From positions 1 to 64,000 of the forward strand of contig UBUL01000025.1 of NCBI GenBank assembly GCA_900468625.1: DNA of 64,000 nucleotides. Reading direction: 5' to 3'. This stretch comes from Hyphomicrobiales bacterium. GTDB taxonomy: Bacteria; Pseudomonadota; Alphaproteobacteria; Rhizobiales; Rhizobiaceae. This document shows positions 50,302 through 58,799 of this stretch, piece by piece. The first letter of the stretch is position 1; the number at the start of each line of letters is the position of its first letter. The position numbers and the translations under genes were made by a program. The notes under the pieces were generated by a model. It saw only the letters and a list, made by a program, of their open reading frames with translations, did not search any database and had not been told where the DNA came from.

Positions 50302-52878
50302 ATGGCATTGGAGACCTACAACCGCAAACGCGATTTCACCAAGACATCGGAACCAAAAGGTCGCACAAGCAGAAGAAAAGCCGCGTCGATCGGCAACAGT
50401 TTCGTCATCCAGAAGCATGACGCGCGCCGGCTCCACTATGATTTCCGCCTCGAGCTGGATGGCGTGCTGAAAAGCTGGGCGGTGACCAAGGGGCCGAGCC
50501 TGGTCGCCGGCGAAAAGCGGCTGGCGGTCCAAACCGAGGATCATCCCCTGGACTATGGCGATTTCGAAGGTACGATACCAAAGGGCGAGTATGGCGGCGG
50601 AACCGTCATCGTCTGGGATAAAGGCTCATGGACGGCAATTGGCGATCCGCACAGGGGATTGACCAAGGGACATCTCGAATTCGAGCTTCACGGTAAAAAG
50701 CTGGGCGGGCGCTGGCACCTGATCCGCATGGCGGGAAAGCCGCGCGAGAAGCGCGAAAACTGGCTGCTGATCAAGGGAGACGATGACGCGGCCCGCCCGG
50801 AAGGAGCGCCCGATATCCTGGAAGAACGACCGGAATCGGCCAAGACAGGACGGATCATCGACGAAGTCGAGGGCGAGAAGCCGGGCTGGTCCTCGAAGAC
50901 GGGTAAGATCGATCGCGGACCGACAAGAACGGGGAACGGCTCTCTTGGGACGACATCGGACAAGACCGCACCGGAGACCGATAGAGAGCCTGTCGATCCC
51001 TCTTCCTTGAAGGGAGCAAGGAAAGCCGCCCTGCCGGTCTTTGTCGAGCCTGCCCTGGCGACACTGGTCTCCAAGCCACCCAAAGGCAAGCGCTGGCTCC
51101 ACGAAATCAAATTCGACGGCTACCGGCTCGAGGTTCGCATCGAGGCAGGCCGCATCAAGCTGCTGACGCGCAGCGGCCTCGATTGGACCCAGAAGTTCGG
51201 CAAGGGGATCGTCGGCGCTTTCAAGGCTCTCCCGGTCGGCTCGGCCATCATCGATGGCGAACTGGTAGTCGAGCCCGCCGCCGGCGCCTCCGACTTTTCC
51301 GCCCTGCAGGCCGACCTCAGCGAAGGACGCAGCGACCGCTTCGTCTTCTACGCGTTCGATCTCATCCACCTCGACGGCTACGATCTTACCGTCTGTCCTT
51401 TGATCAGCCGCAAGGAATTGCTGCGGAAGATCATTCCCTCGGAAACCGGGATACTCCGCTTCAGCAGTCATTTTGATGAAAACGGCGATCTGCTGCTGAG
51501 CCATGCCTGCCGGTTGAGTCTGGAAGGGATCGTCTCCAAGGTCGCCGACGATCCCTATCGCTCCGGCCGCAGCAAGACATGGGTCAAATCGAAATGTTCG
51601 TCACGGCAGGAATTCGTCATAGGTGGCTGGGTGCCGTCGACGACATCGCGAAACGCGATCGGCTCCCTGGTTCTCGGCGTCTACGAGCATGGCAAGCTGG
51701 AGCACGTCGGCCGTGTCGGAACGGGATATACGCACACGGTCGCCGAACAGCTGTTCAAAAGGCTCAGCCGCCTGAAAGCGGAGGAAAGTCCTTTCGCATC
51801 CAAGCTGACGGCGGAAGAACATCGCGGCGTCCGCTTCACACGGCCCGACCTGGTCGCGGAAGTCGAATTCCGCGCCTGGACTGCAGACGGCCATCTGCGC
51901 CATGCCTCCTTCCGCGGCCTGAGAGAAGACAAGAACCCCCTCGATATCGTTCGGGAAACACCGAAATCCGCCGGCAAAGCATCAGCCGGGAAACCCGCAC
52001 GAAGCAGCGTATCCCTGACCCACGGCGATCGCCTCTACTGGCCGGACGAGGGCGTGACCAAGACGGGACTTGCGGATTACTACACCGAGGTCTGGCGCTA
52101 CATGGGACCTTTTGTCGTCGGCCGGCCGCTCGCGCTCGTGCGCTGCCCGAACGGGATCGGCGGCCAGCATTTCTTCCAGAAGCACGCCTGGAAAGGCATG
52201 AACCGGAACATCGCATTGGCAAAGGACCCGCAAGACGAAGAGCCCTATGTGAGCATTAATGATCTGAACGGCCTGATCGGCCTCGTGCAGGCGGCCGTCC
52301 TCGAGATCCACCCCTGGGGATCCAGGGTCGGCAATTGGGAAAAGCCTGACACGATCATCATGGATCTCGATCCCGGTCCGAACGTCGCATGGACCGAGGT
52401 CGTCGCGGCTGCGGAAGAGACGGGCGAACGGCTGAAACGGGCGGGTCTCGTTCCCTTCGTCAAGACATCCGGCGGCAAGGGACTGCACATCGTTTGCCCG
52501 CTCGTTGCCAAGGCCGAATGGCCTGCCGTCAAGGCCTTCACGAAGGGCATCGCCGATGCGATGGCGGCAGACAGCCCCGATCGTTACGTCTCGACCATCA
52601 CCAAATCGAAACGCCGCGGCAAGATCCTTGTCGATTATCTTCGAAATCAGCGAGGCTCGACCGCGGTCGCGCCCTATTCGACCCGCGCTCGTCCGGGAGC
52701 CGCCGTCTCCATGCCTCTGTCGTGGGAAGAATTGAACTCCGCCATCGGCCCGGACTATTTCACCGTGCTCAACGTATCGTCGCGGCTTGCGGCATTCCGA
52801 TCGGACCCCTGGGCCGACTTCCGGCGTGCCGCCGTACCGCTGCGCCAGACTGATCCCAAACGGAAACCCGGGTCGTGA
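50302..52878 (+). CDS. ligD: multifunctional ATP-dependent DNA ligase LigD
   Basis: 858 residues with all three domains in order phosphoesterase-ligase-polymerase. The PE domain (about 30-190) has HDARRLHYDFRLELDGVLKS and EGTIPKGEYGGGTVIVWDKG. The ligase (about 240-560) has motif I EIKFDGYRLEVR with the AMP-accepting Lys and DGELVVEP. The polymerase/primase domain (about 575-855) has the DLDPGPN metal-binding Asp pair and SGGKGLHIVCPL. A Lys/Thr-rich linker (about 190-235) separates PE and ligase. It fills and seals broken ends with Ku, mainly in stationary or stressed cells. Confidence 0.96.
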   Translation: MALETYNRKRDFTKTSEPKGRTSRRKAASIGNSFVIQKHDARRLHYDFRLELDGVLKSWAVTKGPSLVAGEKRLAVQTEDHPLDYGDFEGTIPKGEYGGGTVIVWDKGSWTAIGDPHRGLTKGHLEFELHGKKLGGRWHLIRMAGKPREKRENWLLIKGDDDAARPEGAPDILEERPESAKTGRIIDEVEGEKPGWSSKTGKIDRGPTRTGNGSLGTTSDKTAPETDREPVDPSSLKGARKAALPVFVEPALATLVSKPPKGKRWLHEIKFDGYRLEVRIEAGRIKLLTRSGLDWTQKFGKGIVGAFKALPVGSAIIDGELVVEPAAGASDFSALQADLSEGRSDRFVFYAFDLIHLDGYDLTVCPLISRKELLRKIIPSETGILRFSSHFDENGDLLLSHACRLSLEGIVSKVADDPYRSGRSKTWVKSKCSSRQEFVIGGWVPSTTSRNAIGSLVLGVYEHGKLEHVGRVGTGYTHTVAEQLFKRLSRLKAEESPFASKLTAEEHRGVRFTRPDLVAEVEFRAWTADGHLRHASFRGLREDKNPLDIVRETPKSAGKASAGKPARSSVSLTHGDRLYWPDEGVTKTGLADYYTEVWRYMGPFVVGRPLALVRCPNGIGGQHFFQKHAWKGMNRNIALAKDPQDEEPYVSINDLNGLIGLVQAAVLEIHPWGSRVGNWEKPDTIIMDLDPGPNVAWTEVVAAAEETGERLKRAGLVPFVKTSGGKGLHIVCPLVAKAEWPAVKAFTKGIADAMAADSPDRYVSTITKSKRRGKILVDYLRNQRGSTAVAPYSTRARPGAAVSMPLSWEELNSAIGPDYFTVLNVSSRLAAFRSDPWADFRRAAVPLRQTDPKRKPGS

Positions 52879-52930
52879 CAGGCGTCCGTCACAGAGCGCA
52901 ATTCCCGGAGCAAAAGCCCCACCACGCGGA

Positions 52931-53737
52931 CTACCGCTTCCGGACACCCTTTTCCCGCGAAAGGCTCTTTCGAAGCGCGTCCATGATATTGATGACATTG
53001 CCCGGAGCGGACGTTTCCTCCACCTTTGCCCTGGCGGGAGGCTTGCGGCCTTTTTTCCTGGAAGCGATGATATCGAGAAGCTTGTCCTGGACGGGATCGG
53101 AGACCATTTCGGGGTCCCATGGCTTTGTACGCTCTTCTATCAGCTCCCGGACAAGCTTCATCAGCTTGGCGTCGACGGGTTTTGTTTCGATATCTTCGAA
53201 ATAATCCTTTTCATCGCGGACCTCGTCGCCAAATCGCAGGGTCCAAAGGACGATCCCTCTGTCTCGCGGCTCCAGCATGACGGCACGTTCACGGCGATAC
53301 ATGACGAGGCGGGAAATGCCGACCATGCCGCTCGCCGCCATTGCGTCGCGGATGACGCAGTAAGCCTCTTCGCCAACCGTATCGTTCGGCGTCAGGTAGT
53401 GCGGCGCATCGAACCAGACCCATTCCAGGCTATCGCGGGGCACGAACATCTCGATTTCGATCGTTCGGGTGCTTTCCAGGGCGACCGCGTCGAGCTCTTC
53501 ATCCTCAAGCATGACGTAGTCACCTTCGCCACGCTCATATCCCTTGACCTCGTCATCTTCATCGACCGCCTTGCCGGTGACGGAATCCACATACCGGCTG
53601 ACGATGCGGTTGCCCGTATTTCTGTTGAGAGTATGAAAGCGAACCTTCTCATTGTCGCTGGTCGCCGTCGCCATGGCGACGGGGCAGGTCACCAGCGAGA
53701 GTTTGAGATAGCCTTTCCAGAAAGAGCGCGGCGCCAT
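52931..53737 (-). CDS. second Ku protein
   Basis: 268 residues, a distinct paralogue: MAPRSFWKGYLKLSLVTCPV, FHTLNRNTGNRIVSRYVDSV, GYERGEGDYVMLEDEELDAV, ending with a Ku core segment NIMDALRKSLSREKG. It lacks the long basic tail of the first copy. It is convergent with ligD (52-base gap) and has its own EcfG-like motif. Rhizobia commonly carry several Ku genes that can form separate or mixed dimers. The start at 53737 has TGGAGAA upstream; the longer frame to 53866 does not resemble Ku. Confidence 0.94.
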   Translation of the reverse strand: MAPRSFWKGYLKLSLVTCPVAMATATSDNEKVRFHTLNRNTGNRIVSRYVDSVTGKAVDEDDEVKGYERGEGDYVMLEDEELDAVALESTRTIEIEMFVPRDSLEWVWFDAPHYLTPNDTVGEEAYCVIRDAMAASGMVGISRLVMYRRERAVMLEPRDRGIVLWTLRFGDEVRDEKDYFEDIETKPVDAKLMKLVRELIEERTKPWDPEMVSDPVQDKLLDIIASRKKGRKPPARAKVEETSAPGNVINIMDALRKSLSREKGVRKR

Positions 53738-53760
53738 AGGTTTTCTCCAGGATCGAAAGA

Positions 53761-53786
53761 AACCCGTCTCGGCCGTGCTTGGTTCC
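53761..53786 (-). promoter_or_regulatory. EcfG/RpoE2-type promoter motif for the second ku
   Basis: Minus strand: GGAAC, 19 bases, TTT, with the -10 part 24 bases from the start codon. Confidence 0.55.
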
Positions 53787-54002
53787 GCTTCCCGATAGAT
53801 TATTGCAAGTTCAGGTGAGAAGCGGCCGGCATGTGGCGGCGGGAAATGGCAAATCTCGTCCGGCATGATGGTGCTCTCGGATCAAGCACACCGCTTTTGC
53901 GCTCACCCGCGACGGAGCCATTCATACAGCAGGCTCCCAAGATGGCGGATCCGGCATGGCAGAGCGTATGATTTGAAAATCGGAACGCTTGCCGTCTGCC
54001 CT

Positions 54003-54239
54003 TCAACAATCCAGCAAGAACCGCTCGAGCTTGCCAGTTGGGCTGCCGAAAAACAAATCTTTGAACAATGTGGAAACGAGCCGTGGGCGCAAACCGGGCC
54101 TCTCATCGATCAGCACCACCGAACGCTTTTTTATTTCGATGGTAATTGTACGCACATCGTCACTGCGACGATACTTCCAAGAATCGAGTAAATTAAATCC
54201 GTTCTGTGCCGCCCATGCCGCAACAATCTGCGCCGTCAT
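54003..54239 (-). CDS. 78-residue protein of unknown function
   Basis: AAAGGATAGGTC precedes the ATG. Reads MTAQIVAAWAAQNGFNLLDS, then WKYRRSDDVRTITIEIKKRS, VVLIDERPGLRPRLVSTLFK: an α/β-looking small domain. No family recognised. Confidence 0.6.
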   Translation of the reverse strand: MTAQIVAAWAAQNGFNLLDSWKYRRSDDVRTITIEIKKRSVVLIDERPGLRPRLVSTLFKDLFFGSPTGKLERFLLDC

Positions 54240-54574
54240 GACCTATCCTTTTGCGGAGATGAAGCGGCCATCTTGCGCGTTCAAATCATTCCGCTACTCA
54301 GCGAATAGCCTGAGTGGGCGAAAAAGGTCCAGTGCCAAATTGGCCAGCCGGTCGATTGTCCGAGGGCTGTTGCAGGTTGGACTCACACCCGGAAGTCGAG
54401 CGTCGATCGGCAGGAGAGCACCAAGCTTTGACACGTGCGGAGCCAGGCGTTTAGTCCTGGCATTTACCAAAGCCTGAGGCAGATAAACCGTTCGAGATCC
54501 GCCATCGGGCAAATCTGCCTCCATAAAGATGAAGCGGGCTTCGTCGCTCGCAAGCGGGCGTCTTCAACGGCCTG

Positions 54575-54751
54575 CTAGCGAACCAACTTCGCAATTTGCG
54601 GCTCTGGCGGCGCGGAGTTCTCGTGCCGCCCGGAAGTCAACCCGATGATGACCGCAACGACGGCGACCGCCACGTAAACGATGGTGCCTTTAGGCTTTCG
54701 GTCCGCTATGCAATGCCGTGTCGACTCTAGCGCGTGTGGACGTTCAGACAT
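54575..54751 (-). CDS. 58-residue single-pass membrane protein
   Basis: AAAGGAACAAG precedes the ATG. A basic cytoplasmic segment (HCIADRKPKG) leads into one hydrophobic helix (TIVYVAVAVVAVIIGLTSG), then a short polar tail (HENSAPPEPQIAKLVR). The topology rule of positive residues inside is satisfied. Function unknown; it lies within the stress islet. Confidence 0.6.
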   Translation of the reverse strand: MSERPHALESTRHCIADRKPKGTIVYVAVAVVAVIIGLTSGRHENSAPPEPQIAKLVR

Positions 54752-54897
54752 CTTGTTCCTTTGACGTTGAAGGACGCTTATCTAGTCGATCAGAAGCACC
54801 TAATGAACGCCCAGATTCGCCTGCCTCCCTTGCAAAGGGCGAATAGCTGCATGCTCTTTTGCCTCTTGCTCGTTCTACAAATGCGCCGCAGCCTGGT

Positions 54898-55485
54898 TCA
54901 GCCGGCTGCCCAGGTCCACAGGCAGAGCGCCCCTCCCATCAGGCCCAGAGCCGAAGAGCCCCACCACACAAAGCGCTTCCGGGTGAGTGCCGCCACCGCC
55001 CCTAAAGCAATCGATACCTGTAACATGGCGACCGCATATGCATACAAGTGGTGGTGATGAATAAGCTCATTGGCTTCGTCATCCTTCCGATCTCTCGCCT
55101 TTTCGAGCTCCTGCGCTTGAACGCTGGCAGCTTTTTGCTCGTCCGCGTATCTTTGGAGTGTCTTATCAAGATCAGGCGATGCCGGCTTGCCGTCAGCAAC
55201 CAGAAGCCCCTTCTGCGCCTCGAGGATCGCGGCCTTGATGCCTTTTGCCTGATAATAGGCCCACTGATCGGAGGCCTGGGCTTGCTTTTGCGTGGCCTCG
55301 GTCTTGAGAGCCAACGCCTCGTTGATAGTTCCACCTGCCAGAAGCGAGCCGAGCGCCGCAAGAGCGGCAAAGAACGCCGTCGTCAAAGCGATCGAGCGTA
55401 GCAGCGAGGCGGACTTTTTCTCGATCTCCTCATCGATCGCCTCCCGCAATTTATCGGTATCGACCTCAATCTCTTCAGGCATCAT
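54898..55485 (-). CDS. DUF4337 membrane protein
   Basis: About 195 residues. N-terminal acidic coiled segment (PEEIEVDTDKLREAIDEEIE), one helix (SIALTTAFFAALAALGSLLA), a long extracytoplasmic helical stretch (ALALKTEATQKQAQASDQWA, YYQAKGIKAAILEAQKGLLV), then two C-terminal helices (YAYAVAMLQVSIALGAVAAL, WGSSALGLMGGALCLWTW). This arrangement is that of DUF4337. Function unknown. GGAG precedes tandem ATGs at 55485. Confidence 0.8.
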   Translation of the reverse strand: MMPEEIEVDTDKLREAIDEEIEKKSASLLRSIALTTAFFAALAALGSLLAGGTINEALALKTEATQKQAQASDQWAYYQAKGIKAAILEAQKGLLVADGKPASPDLDKTLQRYADEQKAASVQAQELEKARDRKDDEANELIHHHHLYAYAVAMLQVSIALGAVAALTRKRFVWWGSSALGLMGGALCLWTWAAG

Positions 55486-55722
55486 GCAACTCCGAAAATT
55501 GAAAACCGGCATTGCTGCGCGGATCGTTGAGCGATCATGGCGTGGCCAAGTTGCGATCTCAATAGCCGGCCTGTCGTCGGGATGGCTTTCAAACAGAATA
55601 CTGGTACCGTCATCTCATCAAGGATGGGTTTCAGACGGGAGCCTGACTGGACCGTGCGAGCTCACGCCGCAGCGGCTGCCTCATTCCGTAAAAAACGCAG
55701 CGAGCGATGGAGCGTCACGCCA

Positions 55723-55832
55723 GAGCCGGATGATTTTGGATTCATTCGACCTAAAATCTGAATCCGCTCTGGAATAGGAGAAGTAGAGCATGATGTCGTC
55801 CGAAATCCCTTGACGCTTTTCGGCATGCTCTA
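55723..55832. repeat. intergenic mosaic repeat, family B
   Basis: Shares ATTCGACCTAAAATCTGAAT and the following CCGCTCT...GTAGAGC and TTTTCGGCATGCTCT blocks with 2301-2413. Confidence 0.75.
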
Positions 55833-55869
55833 CTGATCTATGCTCATCGAATGGTAAGCGAAAGGGCAC

Positions 55870-56178
55870 TTACTCAACCGAAAGAACTTCACCCGTACGC
55901 CGGTCGATGACAACCTTTATATCGTCGCCGTCGCTGTCCGAACCCCGCACGATGAAGACATTTCGCCTGCGCGCGACATCATCTACCTCGCGCACCCCTT
56001 CACCCCGCGCAATACGGATGGCCTGACGTTCGCTGATACCCATGTCGACGGGCGGCGGCTCCATGCCGGGATTGACGCGCACACCGCCAGGACCGATCTC
56101 GATACTTTGTGAGAACGATGGTGTTGCTGACATGAGCGTCACTACTGCAATCGCCGTTACGGCAAGGTTCTTGAACAT
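55870..56178 (-). CDS. secreted PepSY-like small protein
   Basis: 102 residues. Signal peptide (FKNLAVTAIAVVTLMSATPS, cleavage after SFSQ or nearby), then a Pro-rich linker and a PepSY-like unit: ISERQAIRIARGEGVREVDD, then FIVRGSDSDGDDIKVVIDRR and TGEVLSVE. PepSY domains are often inhibitory or binding modules in the periplasm. Monocistronic; function unknown. Confidence 0.75.
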   Translation of the reverse strand: MFKNLAVTAIAVVTLMSATPSFSQSIEIGPGGVRVNPGMEPPPVDMGISERQAIRIARGEGVREVDDVARRRNVFIVRGSDSDGDDIKVVIDRRTGEVLSVE

Positions 56179-56306
56179 GGGGCATCCGAAAAGGTTATAG
56201 GAATCGTGTCTTCACAATTTTCTCTCGCTGTTTCACGGCAAATAATCAAGAGCCGGATTCATGCGCTGATAGGCTTCGACGCCGACATTGCGAGAAATCC
56301 GACCGA

Positions 56307-56588
56307 TCATTGCATCTGCCCAGCTGCTTCTCTGATGGCATGATGTTTTGGAAATCGGATGACCTTGGAGGAAGGCGCAAACCTGTATTCCTCCGCCCGC
56401 AAAAGATGATCGATCACCTTCATGAGATCCGGATCGCGCAGGCCCGGGAAAGCCAGAGCCGCCTCCCCCATAAGCGTCGTGAGAATGACCGCCGGCGGAT
56501 AGCCCGCTGTGATCAGAACCATAAGATTGTCAGCCAGGCCACTCATTGCCCTGCGCGCGCCGCCAACCACATCATGTGTTTGTCGCAT
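56307..56588 (-). CDS. 93-residue protein of unknown function
   Basis: Helical middle (NLMVLITAGYPPAVILTTLM, GEAALAFPGL, DLMKVIDHLLRAEEYRF) and a basic C-terminus (SSKVIRFPKHHAIREAAG). The ribosome-binding site is weak. The middle shares an AG....VL pattern with the protein at 57405, possibly a common small fold. Confidence 0.55.
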   Translation of the reverse strand: MRQTHDVVGGARRAMSGLADNLMVLITAGYPPAVILTTLMGEAALAFPGLRDPDLMKVIDHLLRAEEYRFAPSSKVIRFPKHHAIREAAGQMQ

Positions 56589-57404
56589 TTAGGATTTCTC
56601 GTTGTTGATCCAACGCAATCCCGGTAGCAGCATGCGGCTTGCCCAATGGTATAAATAGTCGGCTGAATTTTAATGATCGGGTCTGGGATCGGCGCAACCG
56701 CAGCCCGTCCACTCCGTGAGCGGAGCCAAGGATTGCCGACCGAGCCAATGCTGGCCGGCGGAGCCTGGGACAGATGCGTCGCGCCTCGCGATTCCCCCTA
56801 AATCAAGGTGGCGCCATGACGAGGCGGGGCTGATTTTTCGTTCGAATAATGGTGGCCAGAGAGCCGTCTCAGACGGTGATTCAGACTATGGTCTGAACAT
56901 GAAAGGCATAGGTCCTATGGCTGTGGAAAGGTGAGATTGTGACGATATTGTAGTGCGCGATGATTTTGCGGGAGACAACGGCACTGGGGATAACAGATGT
57001 TTTGTGAAGGAAGTTCGCATGAGCATTCACTCCGCTGCTGATATTACCAGGATCGACCGTGCGCTTGCTCCAACGACAAGACGAACGCCCCCCGACCGCC
57101 AGCGGCGATGATAAATGGACAAAAAACAACTGCCTGCTCTCCCGATTTCACATTCTGCAATCCCGACTGATCGGACGAGGAATGAACCTAATCAATCCGA
57201 TGCCGGCAGCACTCGATGAATTAGATCATTGAGTCGTTTCCGATGCATAGCCAGTCGGATGGTCACAACAAAATCAGCAGCAAGATGTGCTATGGCTGCA
57301 CTCCGCTTATCAAGAAAGTGACTGCAGATATGGAAAGTATGAAAATACGCATCGATCAAAACATGTTCCAGTTCGGAACAGACAGTCGATGGAGTTGAGA
57401 ATTG
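56589..57404. other. 816-base gene-poor region
   Basis: Only atypical open frames (Cys/His/Arg-rich minus-strand frame at 57192-57533; short frames elsewhere). One perfect dyad, TTCAGAC-TATG-GTCTGAA, is at 56880-56897 and could be a regulator site. Composition is AT-richer than the flanking genes, as in decayed DNA. Confidence 0.45.
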
Positions 57405-57617
57405 ATGGCAGCCATAAATACACCACCGACAAGCGAAACGTCGAGAACGCAACACATGAAGGCGTGCATATTCGCACTTGAGCCTTCTGTCGAAGGCTTG
57501 TTCAACGCGGCATTGAAGGCCGGCTGGGATCAAGAACCCGTTCTTGTTGCAATCATCAATATCGCCGCGAACAGTGCTGAAAAAATCAAATCATCGCCTC
57601 GTGTGATGCATTCATAA
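57405..57617 (+). CDS. 70-residue protein of unknown function
   Basis: ATG at 57405 (or TTG at 57402, which has better spacing from GGAG). Reads ACIFALEPSVEGLFNAALKA, then GWDQEPVLVAIINIAANSAE. Helical and soluble. No family recognised; an isolated gene in gene-poor DNA. Confidence 0.5.
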   Translation: MAAINTPPTSETSRTQHMKACIFALEPSVEGLFNAALKAGWDQEPVLVAIINIAANSAEKIKSSPRVMHS

Positions 57618-58074
57618 ACGGAAGCCCGGGCGGGCAAACCCATGTCGGACAGGAACGGCACGCCTGGTCCGAGCGATGCAGATCTATCTGGAAGCAGATG
57701 AAACGCCTCCTGATAGGCTCCGAGGAAATAATCGAAGATCCGAGTGCAGCTCCGGATGAGGTCGCAGATGCGACCTCGGGACCTCGGAAACCTGGCGGGC
57801 ATCGACTGCGTAGCTGTCTTTGAAAATGACGCCGCTTCAATCCCGCTCCACTATCGGATGGGAACGCGATCGCAGCGGCCCAGATAACGATGGTAAAAGC
57901 ATCCATGGAAAGGCTGCAACACTTCGCTTTCGACGGAAGGCGCGAGATACGTCTCGGGATTGACTGAGCGCCGGAAATCACGAAAGAGTGCACGTCCGTC
58001 GCCTTCTCCGTCTAGTTTCCCAGAACTCCGAAGAAGCATCGGCCCTATTCTATGGCAAGACAGGAGCAACAGCC
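57618..58074. other. 457-base gap, nothing firm
   Basis: Between about 57690 and 57823 a plus-strand frame reads QMKRLLIGSEEIIEDPSAAP and may be a gene fragment, but it has no start. No repeats seen. Confidence 0.35.
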
Positions 58075-58452
58075 GTGGGTAAGCTTCCCGACATGACGAA
58101 ACACCGCGGCTTTCCATCCGGCATGCCCGGAACAGGCGTCCAGTTTACCATTCGCCGCGCAAACCCGAAGGGCGTGACACCGATCAAGAAGTTGCCTCGC
58201 CGTGCGCGGCCGGGATCGCAGGAACACCGGATCGATGCCGCATTCCTGCACGCGCTCTGGCATCATTTCGGGGCGGAACCTTTCGAACGCGGCAATCTGG
58301 ATGCCGCTCGCATCAATCTGCTCTTCGAACGCGAAGTCCTGCCGGCGGACAAGGATTTCGATCCGGCTTCCTATGAAGCCATGCTCGTCATCAACGAAAA
58401 ACTGGCGCGCGAAAATTTCCCCGAAGCATTCGAAGACGTGATGGAAGTCTGA
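58075..58452 (+). CDS. 125-residue protein of unknown function
   Basis: GTG at 58075 with AGGAG upstream. N-terminal basic part (HRGFPSGMPGTGVQFTIRRA, NPKGVTPIKKLPRRARPG), then a helical acidic part (RIDAAFLHALWHHFGAEPFE, ASYEAMLVINEKLARENFPE). The frame opens further upstream (57988) without support. Function not recognised. Confidence 0.55.
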   Translation: MGKLPDMTKHRGFPSGMPGTGVQFTIRRANPKGVTPIKKLPRRARPGSQEHRIDAAFLHALWHHFGAEPFERGNLDAARINLLFEREVLPADKDFDPASYEAMLVINEKLARENFPEAFEDVMEV

Positions 58453-58562
58453 CGACGCGCGGGAGCGCCGTCTCATTTCCTGTGGGAGAGCACGAAACTT
58501 CATACCGTCAGCACATGCCCCGGAGATGCATGTGGCAGTAATCCGTACGCATCCCGACCACG

Positions 58563-58733
58563 ATGAAAAAGCGGAAATGGACGAACGATGTGGTGAACAA
58601 CGTTCTCGCCTGGCAGAGTGACAATCAGGGCACCAACGAAGATGCGGCCAGACATTTCTTGAAGACCCATGAGGACATCTGGACGACATGGGTGAGCACG
58701 GACGTTGCCCTGAAAGTGAAAGCCGCCTTGTAA
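58563..58733 (+). pseudogene. 3' remnant of a glycine betaine/choline ABC-transporter binding protein gene
   Basis: Fifty-six codons reading KKRKWTNDVVNNVLAWQSDN, then QGTNEDAARHFLKTHEDIWT and TWVSTDVALKVKAAL before the stop. This is the typical C-terminus of ProX/ChoX-type (OpuAC) substrate-binding proteins, which are about 310 residues. An in-frame TAA lies ten codons upstream and no other part of the gene, permease or ATPase is present. It appears to be a leftover of a deletion or rearrangement. Confidence 0.75.
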
Positions 58734-58799
58734 AGCCTGATGTCGGCGACGCAGCCTCGACATCGAATTATTTGTTACGCATATCCCTCGCCTTACGAG

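Noticed and set aside
54294-54524. A 76-codon minus-strand frame between two small genes
   Set aside because: No ribosome-binding site, no hydrophobic or domain pattern; product reads like chance (GALLPIDARLPGVSPTCNSP).
57192-57533. A 113-codon minus-strand frame
   Set aside because: Cys/His/Arg-rich composition, no start signal, and antisense to the better supported 70-residue gene.
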